From Isoetes taiwanensis (lineage: Eukaryota; Streptophyta; Lycopodiopsida; Isoetales; Isoetaceae), in contig JAJEKV010000078.1 in assembly GCA_021234155.1 (NCBI GenBank), positions 2,848,978-2,912,977 of the forward strand: DNA of 64,000 nt, written 5' to 3'. The notes beneath the pieces are model-generated. The model was not told the DNA's origin. It did no database searches and saw only the letters and a program-made list of their open reading frames with translations. Position 1 is the stretch's first letter; every line of letters begins with the position of its first letter. Shown piece after piece: positions 46,060 through 58,000 of the stretch. The position numbers and the translations under genes are program-made.

Positions 46060-47190
46060 AACTGTTATCTTCTTAGCAAGTGCTGGACTCCCACTAGTAA
46101 ATCTATGAGCGTAATCTGCCATCGAAGATACCTCTACAGCATAAACATGCTTTGCTCCAGCCAAATAACCAGGGAAACAATGATCTGATGAGAGCTTAAT
46201 ATCATGATAGACCCAAAGTGCAGTAAGTCATAGGTAATGTTCTGGCTAATGATTCCAATGCCAGGACAGCTATTTGACATGTGCTTTTAATTAATCTGCG
46301 TACAAACCCTGTTATCCTGCCAAGCCTTCACCCAGCAAAACACAACGAGAAAAGCCTTTGCCTGATGAACAGATACATACATAATTTGGTCATTTATAAT
46401 AGCCTTTCTAAATGCCCCTGCCTCGACAAAGTGGAGCAACAGCATATTTATTGACACCGCCTTCATTTTATCAGCAAATAAAAGGATTCTATGCATAAGA
46501 CAAGCCGGCAATTGGAAACCATTGTTCCAGCACCCACGCCAACTACTACACGTCCCTAAAAATCTGCACTGTTCTCCATGATTGCTGCATAATATGTTCC
46601 TGTAGAACCCCAATAATGCTTGATAACTTGGAACACCTACTAATGACACCACCAGAGCAATAGAAAAGAAGCTATTACAAAATCATATCTAGTATCTAAT
46701 ACTCCTTCTCTAATAGAAATGATATCTCCAAAAAAGCAGCAAACTGGCCCAACCTGTCCGTATATAAACTTGGAGCATGTTTTGCTGATGAAGAAGCTGC
46801 TATAATAATGAAAATACATTTTTGCACATGCTGATTCTATCTTCTTGTCGAACTTGTTCTTGTTCGGCTCCATTACTAATGTACCATTTCCCTTGACCTC
46901 ATTTATAAAACCAAGATGCCTCGTGGTACACATGCATGAAATCTATAAAATTGCATAATGACTTATATAACTTGCTAAAAGAGTTGACCAAGGGCTCGAA
47001 GAACAATGTGAAGATGTCCGTATGCAAACATAAGATTAACAAGGTTTGAAACAAAAAGATACAGAATGTAAAAATGTAACAAGCTTTATACGAGACCTGT
47101 AGTTGTGCCATTACTCTTTAAATCCTCCATTGCTTTGCCAAAAGCATTGTTCATGTCAATGGATTTGAAACCTAGCGAAAAAGTCTTTGG
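46060..47190 (-). pseudogene. PRMT4/CARM1-type methyltransferase fragment, copy c
   Basis: Exon-like blocks on -: the FGKAMEDLKSNGTTTG exon near 47170-47100; KFDKKIESACAKMYFHYYSS (about 46870-46800); TYYAAIMENSADF followed by an in-frame TAG and GRVVVGVGAG (46590-46523), where the motif-I Gly-rich loop is kept but the following SGILS is deleted; and AGAKHVYAVE-like sequence near 46165-46100. The TAG sits where other plants have a Gln or another residue before GRVVVDVG and may be a decayed CAG. Confidence 0.72.
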
Positions 47191-47869
47191 ATAGGATAGC
47201 TTTTACAAGTCAATCGAGTTAGTATCTTGTCACAAAATTTCTCTAAGAAATAGCTGCTGTCATAAGCCTGCTATAATAATACTGTACATCATACATTATG
47301 TAAAGCCTAAGTTTGTCAATGGCAGCTATAACATATATACATCCCACAATGACTTGTCTAGCTTCACATGTTAGAAGCATGTTTATCTAGAACCTGAATC
47401 AACCTCTTTTGTATTGTCCACCACAATCCAAATTTGAAGAGTAGGGCTCACTTTGGAGAACTGCGCGAAAGAAAAGCTTTTTGTCAAAAAGCTTCCAACC
47501 ATTCTTGTCATGCAGACCGTCCTTCTTCCTGGAATTTATAGCCTATCAATAACAGACCTGAAGGTTAAAAACAACTAATTTATGCAAGGAATTTCACAAC
47601 AGTCCATTTAACCAGGCAGAATGTTAATGACAATAGTAATGTGACGAATTGGAATGAAGCTAAGCATACTGGGAAGAAATTGAACCAGACAGCCCATCGC
47701 AAATGCCTTCTGCGGGAGCTGAACCTAAAGGAAATCTCTGGCAGGCAGGGCAATAATTGTCTACATCAGAGTCTGTTTCTGGCAGAGTCTACACTCCTAG
47801 GCTCTGGTTGAAGCCCCTCACTATTTCGGTTTCTTGCAATGCGGTTCTGGTAAAAAAAATGAAGTTGGA

Positions 47870-48004
47870 GTTGTGAGGTTTCGATCCTCAGACCTCTTGA
47901 TTTCCACGATGTCGGCAATCGCTCTTGAGGCATCGTGGGGTTTCGATCCTCAAGCCTTTTGCTTCCAAAGATGGCACAAGCACTCTTCCACTGAGCTACA
48001 ACCC
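47870..48004 (-). repeat. tRNA-derived SINE, copy c
   Basis: On -, the head GGGGTTGTAGCTCAGTGGAA and B-box GGATCGAAACCCC lie at 48004-47928. A second B-box-like block (GAGGATCGAAACCTC) lies 50 bp further on at about 47893, giving a duplicated body. Same SINE as at 13841-13917. Confidence 0.6.
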
Positions 48005-49018
48005 CAATTAGTGTTTAATTATTTGCAAACAAATTATAATAACCCCAATTAATGTTAGTTTAATATTAATAATAGACTTCATGTCTTCAAGGCATTGTAG
48101 TGATTCTACATCCTCCTCTACCTAAAGATTTGCCTTCTATTTATTTATTACAAGCTCCAAATCCATCGAATAAACTCCAAGCTCCAAGCAATGGCTTTTT
48201 CGATGCTTCTTTGAGAGGAAGTAGGCGTGGATTTTACCGCGTGGCTTTTTGCATGCCGGTGGATTTTTTTGAATGTCATCACATGTTATAGATATGTATT
48301 TTTGAGCGGGGTTAAACACATTATACCCAGTGAGATAGCATTACTAGTGCCTTCCACTTGACATTAGATGTTTGTTAGAGATAAGTGGTGAATTACACTT
48401 CATGATCGATTCCACACACTATCTTACAAGGATCTCGTTGTTCCTTTCTTCTTAAGTGTTATTCTCTTTTTGGTGGTTCTATATTAGGTGTAACATTGTC
48501 TAAGTATGAAGGAAGGTGGAAAAACATCGGATCAATATCATCGATTAATGGACATTTTGTATTATATTAGAGAATGTTCACGAACTTAAACTAGCAATAA
48601 GGCAAGCTTGGGAAAAGGGTTATATGGAAAAGAAGAACATGCAAATGAAGGAAAGGAAAACTAGCGGTAGGCGGGCATAAACATGCGGAGATATCAAATA
48701 GGTACATTTATAAGTAAGGTGTATTCCTAAGATATACCCATGAGATACCATAAACTATTATTAGGTGAAAATCATAGGAAACTGAAGACAACTTTTTGTA
48801 AAAATAGGTGTTGCCACACTAGAAGTTGCCATTAATGCTATTATATTACTTAGGACTTTGGTGTTTGCATGAGTCAAGGTTTGAAATGGCGGATCTTTAT
48901 CCTCCTTAATTGCTAGGTTAAGCTTGTTTTGAAGGTATAAGAATAAGAAGTGATAAGAAGGGTTATGTAGTTATCTGAAGATGTGTTTTAAGTGTTTCTT
49001 CAAAGGCACTTTTTTATT

Positions 49019-49205
49019 TGTACACAAGAAATTTGGCGGCCTTGGCCGCCACAAACATTTCTCTTTCCCAGCCTTTTATATGCACTCAGAATTTTATTTG
49101 GATCATATTTATATGCACTCAGAATTTTATTTGGATCATATGATAATTCAAGAACATGTTGAAATTGAACACACACTGTTGTCATATGGTCTCGTGTCCA
49201 TATGA
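49019..49205 (+). mobile_element. Fragment related to the left end of the 4.7-kb insertion
   Basis: AAGAAATTTGGCGGCCTTGG, then CCGCCACAAAC and CTCTTTCCC, matches the left terminus at 55047 (AAGAAAATTTATCGCGGCC, AAGGCCGCCGCGAACG, CTCTTCCCC). Similarity fades after about 190 bp. It contains a perfect 33-bp tandem duplication (49075-49140). Probably a truncated relative of that element. Confidence 0.55.
49075..49140. repeat. Perfect 33-bp tandem duplication
   Basis: TTTATATGCACTCAGAATTT and the remaining 13 bases of the unit occur twice in succession without mismatch. Confidence 0.9.
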
Positions 49206-49299
49206 TAGATGGGTGTTGTTTCAAGTACCATGAGACTCCCATTTTGCGCATTTCCTTCTATTCTATTCTTTTACTTTTCTTCTTTTTCTTTCTTCTTTT

Positions 49300-49502
49300 T
49301 TTTTAGCTGCGTGGGATTGCCCGGGTGGGGATTGCCCGTTTTGAGCGAGCACTAGACCACCACCGCGGTGGGCTTTTATTGTCCATTCTTTATTACGAAC
49401 CACCCGGTGGTTGTCACCGGGTTTGAGCCGGGTGGGGGTCATCTACAACCGATGGCTTGACCACTAGACCACTGCTTGTGGTAGGATTTTTGTCCATTCT
49501 TT
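49300..49502 (-). repeat. Two tandem tRNA-like SINE heads
   Basis: On -, AGTGGTCTAGTGGTCAAG (A-box like) is followed by CCCGGCTCAAACCCGG (B-box like). Then comes AAAGAATGGACAA and a second head, GGTGGTCTAGTGCTCGC with GCTCAAAACGGG, ending in an A-run. The AAAGAATGGACAA block precedes both heads, so a unit was duplicated. Its GC content is well above the flanks. The left edge of R1 copy 3 abuts it. Confidence 0.6.
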
Positions 49503-50570
49503 GTTGTGTTAGATTACTATTGATTAAATGGAGGGATTCATTGAAGGCAATCGGCTCATCGTTTGGATGTTTATCTGAAATGCGTCAATGCTCATGGGTA
49601 CTTGGAACCTAATCCATAGCTCCATCATTTGGACCTTGGTCGAGTAGTGATATAGCAAAAGAAAATATGGTTGTCTAGGACTCAATGACAGAAACTGTGT
49701 CCTCCATGACTAGTGTTGCTTCATTATATCTTTGTGAGCAATCCCTTTGCTTTTGCGGTTTGTTGATATGTCCCATGGCGTTGATCATTAGCGATCTTTA
49801 GCTTCGTTCCATGACCTTACATGGTGGAGGAACAAAATTTGCCTTGAGGTAGATGCCTCACCGGCGCTAAGCGCGAAACAAGCGTATTCTACATACTAAT
49901 CGTTGTCTTAAATTTTTCCTCACAATGTTTTTGTAAATCCGTCCTGTTCTTGTTCTATGTAAGATTCGATTTGAGATCGATGCGGACTATATATTGTCAA
50001 TGTATATTGTTCATAATATTGAATATATGTAAGTGTATCAAATACGATCAAGATGTCGTAGAAAAAGTATCGGTCTAATAATGACCTCGTCTTGAATGTA
50101 AAAGGGTGAAGAGGTAGGCATTTGCAATGAGGGGACTTGTTTGTTATGTTATATGACATTATTCTCCATGATGCCTTTATGGCGAGAAGATAAGCGTGCC
50201 TTTAAGTATTCACCTAGCTCATTCCTATTACTTGGTCCGGGCGGTTTGTCCTTGAGAATTATGTGCGGATGCCCGCCTTGCATCGGGATTTGTATTCTCG
50301 TTATGAGCGCTCTGGCTGGTTATGGACCGATGATGGTTCGGAACTATATGCCTCTCGAGTTATCCGAAATCTAGCTGTATCAAACCCCTTATATATGTAG
50401 CTATGTAAATAAGAAAAAAAATGTGCATGGTGGATACGACGTCAACCATATCTGGCAATCAAGTTCATGGAGAAAAAATGCATTATCGACTATCCATGCA
50501 TCGTCTCTACTCCTCCTCTCTGTATTGCGTAGCCCTTTGAATCAAGATCTTTTGAGAGAATAATGGTGTT
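49503..50570 (-). pseudogene. Helitron/PIF1-type helicase relic, copy 3 (N-terminal half)
   Basis: Blocks on -: SKDLDSKGYAIQRGG (about 50560-50510), YIYKGFDTA region near 50410-50370, MSYNITNKSPHCKCLPLHPF (50159-50100), KSRTGRIYKNIV-like end near 49925, the WNELK / GTYQQ region near 49810-49750, and the LDQGPxMELWIRFQVP region near 49650-49600. Everything downstream of NESLHLINSNLT is missing because the copy begins here. Confidence 0.75.
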
Positions 50571-52960
50571 GTGACTCGTGTGTGGATTAATGTGCGGTAT
50601 GTAATTTCGGTTAGAATGCAGGCCGATTATGCAAAGTGATAGTTTGAGAGTGTGGAGGGTCGAGATCATCGAGAAGGTACGGCAGCTGGTAGCTATCCAA
50701 AATGAGCCCCCAAACACTTGTTGTGGAGGGATTGTGATTTTGCATTCTGAGAATCGGTTGTGAAGGTATCACAACATTGAGGATAAATTTAATCTCACCC
50801 TATTTATATAGCCCGAATAAGAGAGGAAGAAACAAGGTGCTACCGGGGAGCGATAGCCATTTTGCGGACCACCTTAAATTAGAAAGTCCCATCGATTGCG
50901 CACACTTTTGGGCTTTAATCAACTAATCTGTAGTTGAGGGGTTTCCCTTATGGGTAATTCTTAAGGGGATAAACACAATATATAGGGCAAATTGTATAAT
51001 TTAGAGGTTAGCTAATGGTGGCAATTTTTCTTCTATATAGAACTTACTTTATACTACCCATGGCGAATTCACAAAAGAGACTAAGCTATATATAAAGAGT
51101 TATTTCACGCTAGATTTCCCTACCATCTAATTTATCGATGAAAAGCAATCGGCGAGAGCTTGTTGTGGGCAAGTTGTGGCCGCGAATTAGCTTGTTGTCC
51201 TCATTGGTCAATGTGGCACTTTGGGGGAGGGATGGGTTTACAATTTTATAATGATTGTACACCGTCGTCAACACAAGCCTCAAAGAGTATTGCAAAGCCA
51301 ACTTATCTCTCCGTCTCCTCTTTAGGTGTGTATATCTACGGTATTTAACAATTCTTGTAGAATAGATGATATTGCTAGGGCACCATGGCTTGAAATTTAA
51401 TATAAAATTCATTCATACTCTAAATTAAACAAGGGAATTCATTTCGTGTGACTCTATGATATTACTTGGTTAGAATTACATGGGTAAGATTTCATAAAGC
51501 ATAAGTATTTCACATTAAGTATTTGACATAAAATGAAGCGTGGACCTATCTTTGCATTGGCGACAATACAAATAATAAAAGAACGAAAAAAAAAAGGTTG
51601 GAGCAATTCATATGATCGGTCGGTTGAACAAAGGAAAGTATGGCATGTCAAGCGATGAAAGATATTGCCCTAAATGACATTACTCTTGGTTGGAAAGAAG
51701 GCCGATTGAATGTATCATATTTAATATGTTCTATACAACAATGATAATCGGTATGATCATTGAAAGATAAAAGTTTGAAATGGACTACATCTAGTAGTTT
51801 TACTTTTAATTCCTCAACGACGGTGGAGATTGGCAACTCTGCAAAACATCACGCTTCTTTGTATGGATGGTAATCCCTACATTGTGCATATGCATAAGCG
51901 GATGAGTAACTAGAGACAACCATAAACAAGAAAGGATCAAGTTAACTAACTAATAAGAGAGCTTTATTGGATATCAAAGTCCTCTCTGGACGGGCTTAGC
52001 TAGTATCTAATGTTGTTGGAGATTGCTTTGCATTCTCCTTGCCTCGTGGTACCCTCCTATTATTCTGAAATTTTTTTGTATAAGATGTAGATTAATGTCC
52101 TTGCTTTTTATCAAAAGCGAGCTTGCCTCACGATTCCAACTCTGTATCATTTGAAGTGGTTGCCTAATAAGCACACTTCCTAAGCCTATTTTCACTGCAA
52201 CTAAAGGAGATCCTCGAATCTATCCTTACAATTTTGCATCTGTTGCATCTTTTCCAAGCACACAAGCAACTGTAAAAGGCTTTCGTAGCTTCAAAATCTG
52301 TGGCCTCTTTACTGTGAAATCACTTTGCCCTCCGGTCCCACGAGGTGGTGGTATTTCGTGTCGATGGCAAAAACAAATGTGAAGATCAAAGCATTTGCAT
52401 CAGACATTGTCTATGGGTTTAACTTCCCTGCCAGGCCAAGACTTTTTGTGTTGCCTCCGACATAATAACCTCAGTATTTTGATATTGTGATAAAGTAGTA
52501 TAGTTGTTGGCAATCGACCCACATTTAGAGAATTGGCGTTACTTCAAACTCAATTTTTTAAATAAAATGATAAATTTGCATGTATAGTTCTCATTTACAA
52601 CACAGTTCCATGTACCATTCAATTATTTTAATAGTGCACCATTCAATTACTTTAATTTCTGGTTGACATTTACAACTTCGGAAAGTTCAAAACTTGCTAT
52701 GTTAAATGGCGGCAAGGTTGACAAGTTCTGAGTTGTTGCCACAACCTACAAAGAGTTATGAAATTTTTGGATTCTTTGTTCTCTCGCGCATTTCATTTGT
52801 TGTATCTCGACTTTGGATAAGTGCAGCGCATCTTGCACCTCTATAAGGAGAGGTGGGAATGCATCTTGCATCTCCTCTGTTGGCCTTTCGATCTGCGCCA
52901 TCCTCTAATGCCCCTTTTTATTTAACTTTAAAACCCTCATTTTGATTTCAAATTATAAAG
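50571..52960. other. R1 interior between helicase and the 60-codon ORF, copy 3
   Basis: Collinear with 17881-20250 and 31901-34290. No gene recognised. Contains the CACCTCTATAAGGAGAGGTG stem near 52835. Confidence 0.4.
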
Positions 52961-52975
52961 AGCTTCTTGGTGAAA

Positions 52976-53155
52976 ATGGTTGTTGGACATGACATTAGTG
53001 GGCAAGTTGTTAGGAGCATGCATTATGCTAGTGATGAGCATGTAAGCAAGTTGACAACCCAAATTATTATCTTTAGCGTTCTAATTGTTATCTTCATGAT
53101 ATATTTCTCCGAATTGGTCCTACTACCTTTAGTGCTAGTATTTTCATTGTTCTAA
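52976..53155 (+). CDS. Conserved ~58-codon ORF with one predicted TM segment, copy 3
   Basis: The same peptide as copies 1 and 2 with two substitutions in the hydrophobic C-terminal part (LLPLVLVFSLF). The ATG context and upstream sequence are conserved. Confidence 0.3.
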   Translation: MVVGHDISGQVVRSMHYASDEHVSKLTTQIIIFSVLIVIFMIYFSELVLLPLVLVFSLF

Positions 53156-53459
53156 TTGTTATCTTCATGGTATATCTCTGAGAGTTGGTCCTATGTCACT
53201 CTCACCTCTGCATATTCTTTCAATGTCCAACTGATCATTATATAGTATTCAAGTTGTGCATGTCATTCTTGCGCAATGATCTTCAATACATTGTTCCATT
53301 TGATTACATCCACAAATGACATGTAGTGATATAGGATATAGGATTGTTCCATTTCACTGCATCCATGAAGGAACCAATTAGCTACAAGAGATTCTAAAGT
53401 CATCTATAAATTGTTCCTTTAGAAACTAGCCATAAGCTTCAATCCTACATTATCTCCAT

Positions 53460-54420
53460 GCCTTGATTATCTTGTGTATTTTGGTCAACAAGAGAGACTT
53501 TAACCAAAGATACAGTCCAACAATTCCAATTCTTTGCCCACCACAAACGGAGCTATTTCTTGATACCGAACCTGATATTATCAGTATGGGATATCACATT
53601 ATTATCAATCTCTTTTATAGTATGAGAAGGAAAGCACCAATATAATCTCCATTCATCATATAGATCATGCTCGAAACATAACCATCCTCCAATATCTAAT
53701 CGACCCTATTAAGCACTTGAGGCCATTAGGTTCTGACTTCTACATCAACACCCTTGCATCTTTCAGTCTAGCAAGTCGTGAGAAGTCATAATCGAATAGA
53801 GTTATGAAAAGAGATGAAAATTTATTTGTTCCAGGTGGTTAGTGATATTAACTCCTAAGTTGAAGAACGACCCGGCCGGTAACCATTTTCGGCATAATAA
53901 CGATTAAAAGAGAAAATCAGAATAATTTCCCCCTGCGTATCATTTGAAATGTAGTGCAGATGAAGATCACAGTGGTAGATCATGCCACGTTTCATAGAAT
54001 ATTATATCTGAATTTTGAAAGCCTTCATTTGATTAACTAGCAAGAGATTATACCTGCAGATTTTGCAGATCCACCGTTCCTTTACAAGGCCATGTGCAAA
54101 GTGGTGGTTGCTGTCAATTATAGCAGGCGCTTCTTGAGGCAGATGCATGTACTGGTATATCCGTTCTACAGACACAATGTAATTTGCTGCGAATGTTAAC
54201 CATTGAAGCGAGAAAATTTGTGCGTCGTTTAATGAGAGGGCATAAGACAAGGAGAGTCCAGCAAGCCGTTCAAAATTGTTAAAAGTTAAAAACAGTTGAA
54301 ATAGAAGAAAATGGATGTTAGGAGAAATAAATTACCTTACTTCACGCTTCCGCATTAGCGAGAACCATGAGCGGTGCTTAAATAGAGATAATATAAGAGT
54401 TTCGAAATTCAACAAGAAGT
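53460..54420 (-). pseudogene. ABCC transporter fragment, copy 3 (TMD2 end to NBD2 start)
   Basis: Retains the exon SYALSLNDAQIFSLQWLTFA with VSVERIYQYMHLPQEAPAII and the GLVKERWICKICR splice-donor end (54250-54050), and the NBD2 start CGGQRIGIVG near 53550-53520. A damaged part of the preceding exon lies at 54480-54350. All earlier exons are lost at the R1(3)/R1(4) junction. Confidence 0.8.
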
Positions 54421-54522
54421 GCTACCCACTCATAAGCTATGAAAGTTTGAAGATTTCTGGTAACCATCAATGTCCATAGCTTGTAAAGCTTTACCACAAA
54501 TATGCTCTTGCTTTTCAAAAGT

Positions 54523-55046
54523 CAGCATTTTCAATACAAAAAACAAGCTGGCAACAACCCAATTCCACTTCTTTGCAAAAAGAAGTGGAGTTTTCTATAG
54601 CTCTTATATTTTGGATTCTCATGAGCTAGTGTCTGATGGGGGCAGTTCAAGATTTAGAGATGTACATCTCCCTATGTACATATAGAAGAAAATCAACTCC
54701 TTGCTTTAGATGAGTTTTACCAAAGCTTTCAAGGCAAGAATCAACATAAACTAGAAAATGGAATTTAGCATTTAAAGAAATCTGAATCGGCACCTCCTTA
54801 CTAGCTCACACAATTCAAATATCAATGAAATGCGGGACTACAATGACTACTACTATTGCCAAGATTCCTGGGATGAGCACACGATAATGGAAAAGCACAA
54901 GTGCCCATCAATTTTGCCATTGCTATGTTTGCTTCTCTTCCAATAGGATGGTAGATGTGCATATTTATTTGCATGTGGCTCATTTACTGATAATGCAAGC
55001 TAAACTAGTTTTTTCTCATCATCCACATGTAGATTAATAAATACAA
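54523..55046 (+). repeat. R1 copy 4 (inverted), first segment
   Basis: This is the reverse complement of about 43400-42900 of copy 2, including the palindromic CCACTTCTTTGCAAAAAGAAG block. It starts directly at the end of R1 copy 3, making a head-to-head junction, and is interrupted at 55046 by a 4.7-kb insertion. Confidence 0.88.
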
Positions 55047-58000
55047 AAAGAAAATTTATCGCGGCCAAGGCCGCCGCGAACGCTTTCTCTTCCCCAACTC
55101 GTCTATACATGCTAGAACATGCAGAATTTGAACTTGCATTTTGTTGCCTTGTGTTCAGTGCCCCTACGATAGAAGAATATTGACCATAACGACTCGTTAC
55201 AAAAGATGTTTGCATTAAATCAAAAGAATCTAAGTTCCGAACATACAAAAATTGAACTGTGTTTGAGCATGGGGAATTCTAACCTCTATAGTTGCCAATA
55301 TATCTATGCAAAATGGTTATTCAAAACGCATATGAATAAAACATGAACCCATTAACCCAATAGCTTTCCATATGGTAAGAACAAATTTATGATATGCATC
55401 ATGGAGATGGTCCGTCATGCAATATTGTCCAACACGATTATTTGCTCGCTCAATGTATGGAAATGTTTCAAGCGTGGTAGATCAAATTTGGCCTCTCCGA
55501 CACGAGAAGTTGTAGAATTTACATTAATACCCAAAACAATAAAACATGGCATTGATGTCATTCCTAGTGCCTTGACGACTTGTTATTTGAACTTTATGAG
55601 CAAAATGCAATGCCAAGACCAACATCATGATTGTTGACAACTAAGTGCATTGATGTTTAGCACATCACTTTAGTTTTTCCAAAAATTTCATGCATTGGAT
55701 TTTACCATTGTTGGATTTTACCATTAACATTCTTAGTCTCTTTGGTGATGATCGAATGGGACCTTCAACATTAACACCAATGGCATAATTTAGGCAGAGG
55801 TCACAATTGAAGCAATAGGGTTTTGAAAAGGAACCAAGATTTGACATGAGACCACATTTATGGGGCAGAGCATGATTGGGGCACAAGATATGTATCTTTG
55901 CATATATATGTATCTTTAAACTTAACACTTTGTACATGAAAATCACTTTATCTTTGTAATTTTCTACCAAAATAAGTAATGCATGAAGATGCCTCACGAA
56001 ATCCAATCTACTTTTGTATGATATCAATATAGAACTCCCTGTAAAAGGTTATTTTACATCCATTGTTCAATATGGGTGGCTCATATTTAGCCAAAGGCTA
56101 CCAAACAATCTCGAGAAGCTTTAGGCCACCAACGACCAATGAGAGCTCGGTTCAACCCAAGCCATCTTTAACCAATATTCATGTCGTGGCCCTTAAGCTA
56201 CTACACTTAAAACTTCGAATGCCCAATGGTTCTTAGAGACAAAAGTAGGTGCAGTTCAAGTACTAACAAATTGTTCCATATTCTCTTAAATTGCGGTGAG
56301 AGGGCATCTTTGGAGAACTCTTATTGGAGCAAGAATCTGAAAAATAATGGAAAAAAGTTCCATGATTTTTGGGTTTTGATGTCCATAAACATGTCCATTT
56401 ACATGCTATTTTCTTAGTGATGAGTCCACGATCCAAACATTTTTATCATGGCTCCCCATCCAAATGTAGCATATCATTTGCTCGGATCTGGACCAAAATT
56501 AAAAAAGAAAAAAAAAAAGGCATTATGCCAGAATAACATTTGTTACCGTAATTTTTTTCCTAGCATATCATACATCGTTGCTTCAATGGAAGCAACAGAG
56601 CTTCGGCGTATCAGATTAAAAAATAGGTTTGTGGCGGATCTCGGATTCAAGGCCTCCCCCGGGGTGAGATAGCAGGCCAAATTTGTGTTAAAGGGAGAAA
56701 ATGTTTGCGATCAACTTATTTGCCAAGAAATACTAATTAACATGCACCACTTATAATGCCGTTTTTATTTGCCACCGGTGAGTGCCAAGTTAGAAGTGAT
56801 GTAACCGGCATGGCGAAGGTCATTCCGTCATCCGGGTCGTCAAATTGCTTGCAAAAGATAAGGTGTTGGAAAATAAAACTTGATTGTCTCGCAAAGTTCA
56901 ACATGTCTTTGCACAAAAAACGGTATTGGCCTCACGTCTTAAGCGCCAAACTACCTTTAACTGCCTTTACAACATTAGCACCGCATACGAAGGAACCCAA
57001 TAAAGTCCCAATAAAGTCCCATAGAACTATGGGAGGGAGGTCATTCAAACAAAATTTGTACTTTTTACCTAAATCTTCGACTTGTCTAAATATCGAAGTC
57101 ATGTCTAAAAGGTTGTTGCCTTTCCAACCGGGGCGAGAACAAATTCCGGCTTGGGTGACCTTTGGGAAGGGTGGCATCCAGACATTCTAGTTCGATAGCA
57201 AGAACACTTACCCTCGTCTCGTAAATCGTGTGTGCCGACCTTCATTTGTTCTCTCCCATCGGTGGCGTCTATCCATCTTTGGAGCTTCCCCTCCGGGGGC
57301 GAGAACCGAGGAAAATCTTTGTGGTGCAAAAGCTTGTCTGGCATGTCCAAACTCATTGACACTACTGGTTTTGTTGATATCACCACGGATGTATCAAGCT
57401 TGGGTTTCTCCTCTGCGGGCAAACGGCTTTGGTTGTCTGAAGACTCTCACTACAACGAAGATGCGAAAGCGAGTTGGATCTGCCATAGCAGAGTTTAAAC
57501 GAGGGGTCAAATCCACGGATATTTGATCTTTGCTCTCGACTGTAAAACCGTGTTTAAGCTCAATCCATTATCTATGGCATTGTTAAATCGAACAATATTT
57601 GCTCTAAAATGCTTGGTTTTTTTATGTACATTTAGATAACCTTGTGGTATCAATCGAATAAGGATTTAAAAGGATTTAAAATATACCTTTCGGAATAAGT
57701 TTAGCTATGGCTGTCCATTTATTGCCATGCGGTCGATGCGTAGCAAATAGTTTCTTCTCTTCGTTAAATGTCCATGCACCTTTCTTGATCATGGGATCCA
57801 AATGATTAAACCATCGCATATTACCCGGATTATCGTTAGTTACCGTCTTGAATATAAAAGATGGGCCATATAGTCTGATTTAAAACGTGTAATGCTCGTC
57901 GTACCTTTCTAAGACCTTTTTCCCGATGCAGCCCATTTCTTTGTTCCCAAAAGTTCCACCATATCTACTATATGATCATCCTCCGATTAAATCATAAGAA

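Larger units (their letters stand above)
45536..48735 (-). repeat. R2 repeat, copy c
   Basis: Collinear with 11022-14580, starting at CACTACAAGCAACGATGAG. It has a deletion of the counterpart of about 12000-12530 (join near 46520) and its own sequence at 47590-47900 where copy a differs. The right end carries subrepeat S (48410-48735), longer than in copy a, reaching GTGTATTCCTAAG as in R1. Confidence 0.85.
49503..54522 (-). repeat. R1 repeat unit, copy 3 (truncated both sides)
   Basis: Collinear with about 30844-35893 of copy 2. It starts inside the helicase and ends inside the ABCC fragment at TTTTCAAAAGTC. It lacks the 3' helicase, most TMD2 exons, NBD1, gag-position ORF and LTR. Its CAG/CTG sites are as disturbed as in copy 1. 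The right edge is joined head-to-head with the inverted copy 4. Confidence 0.88.
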
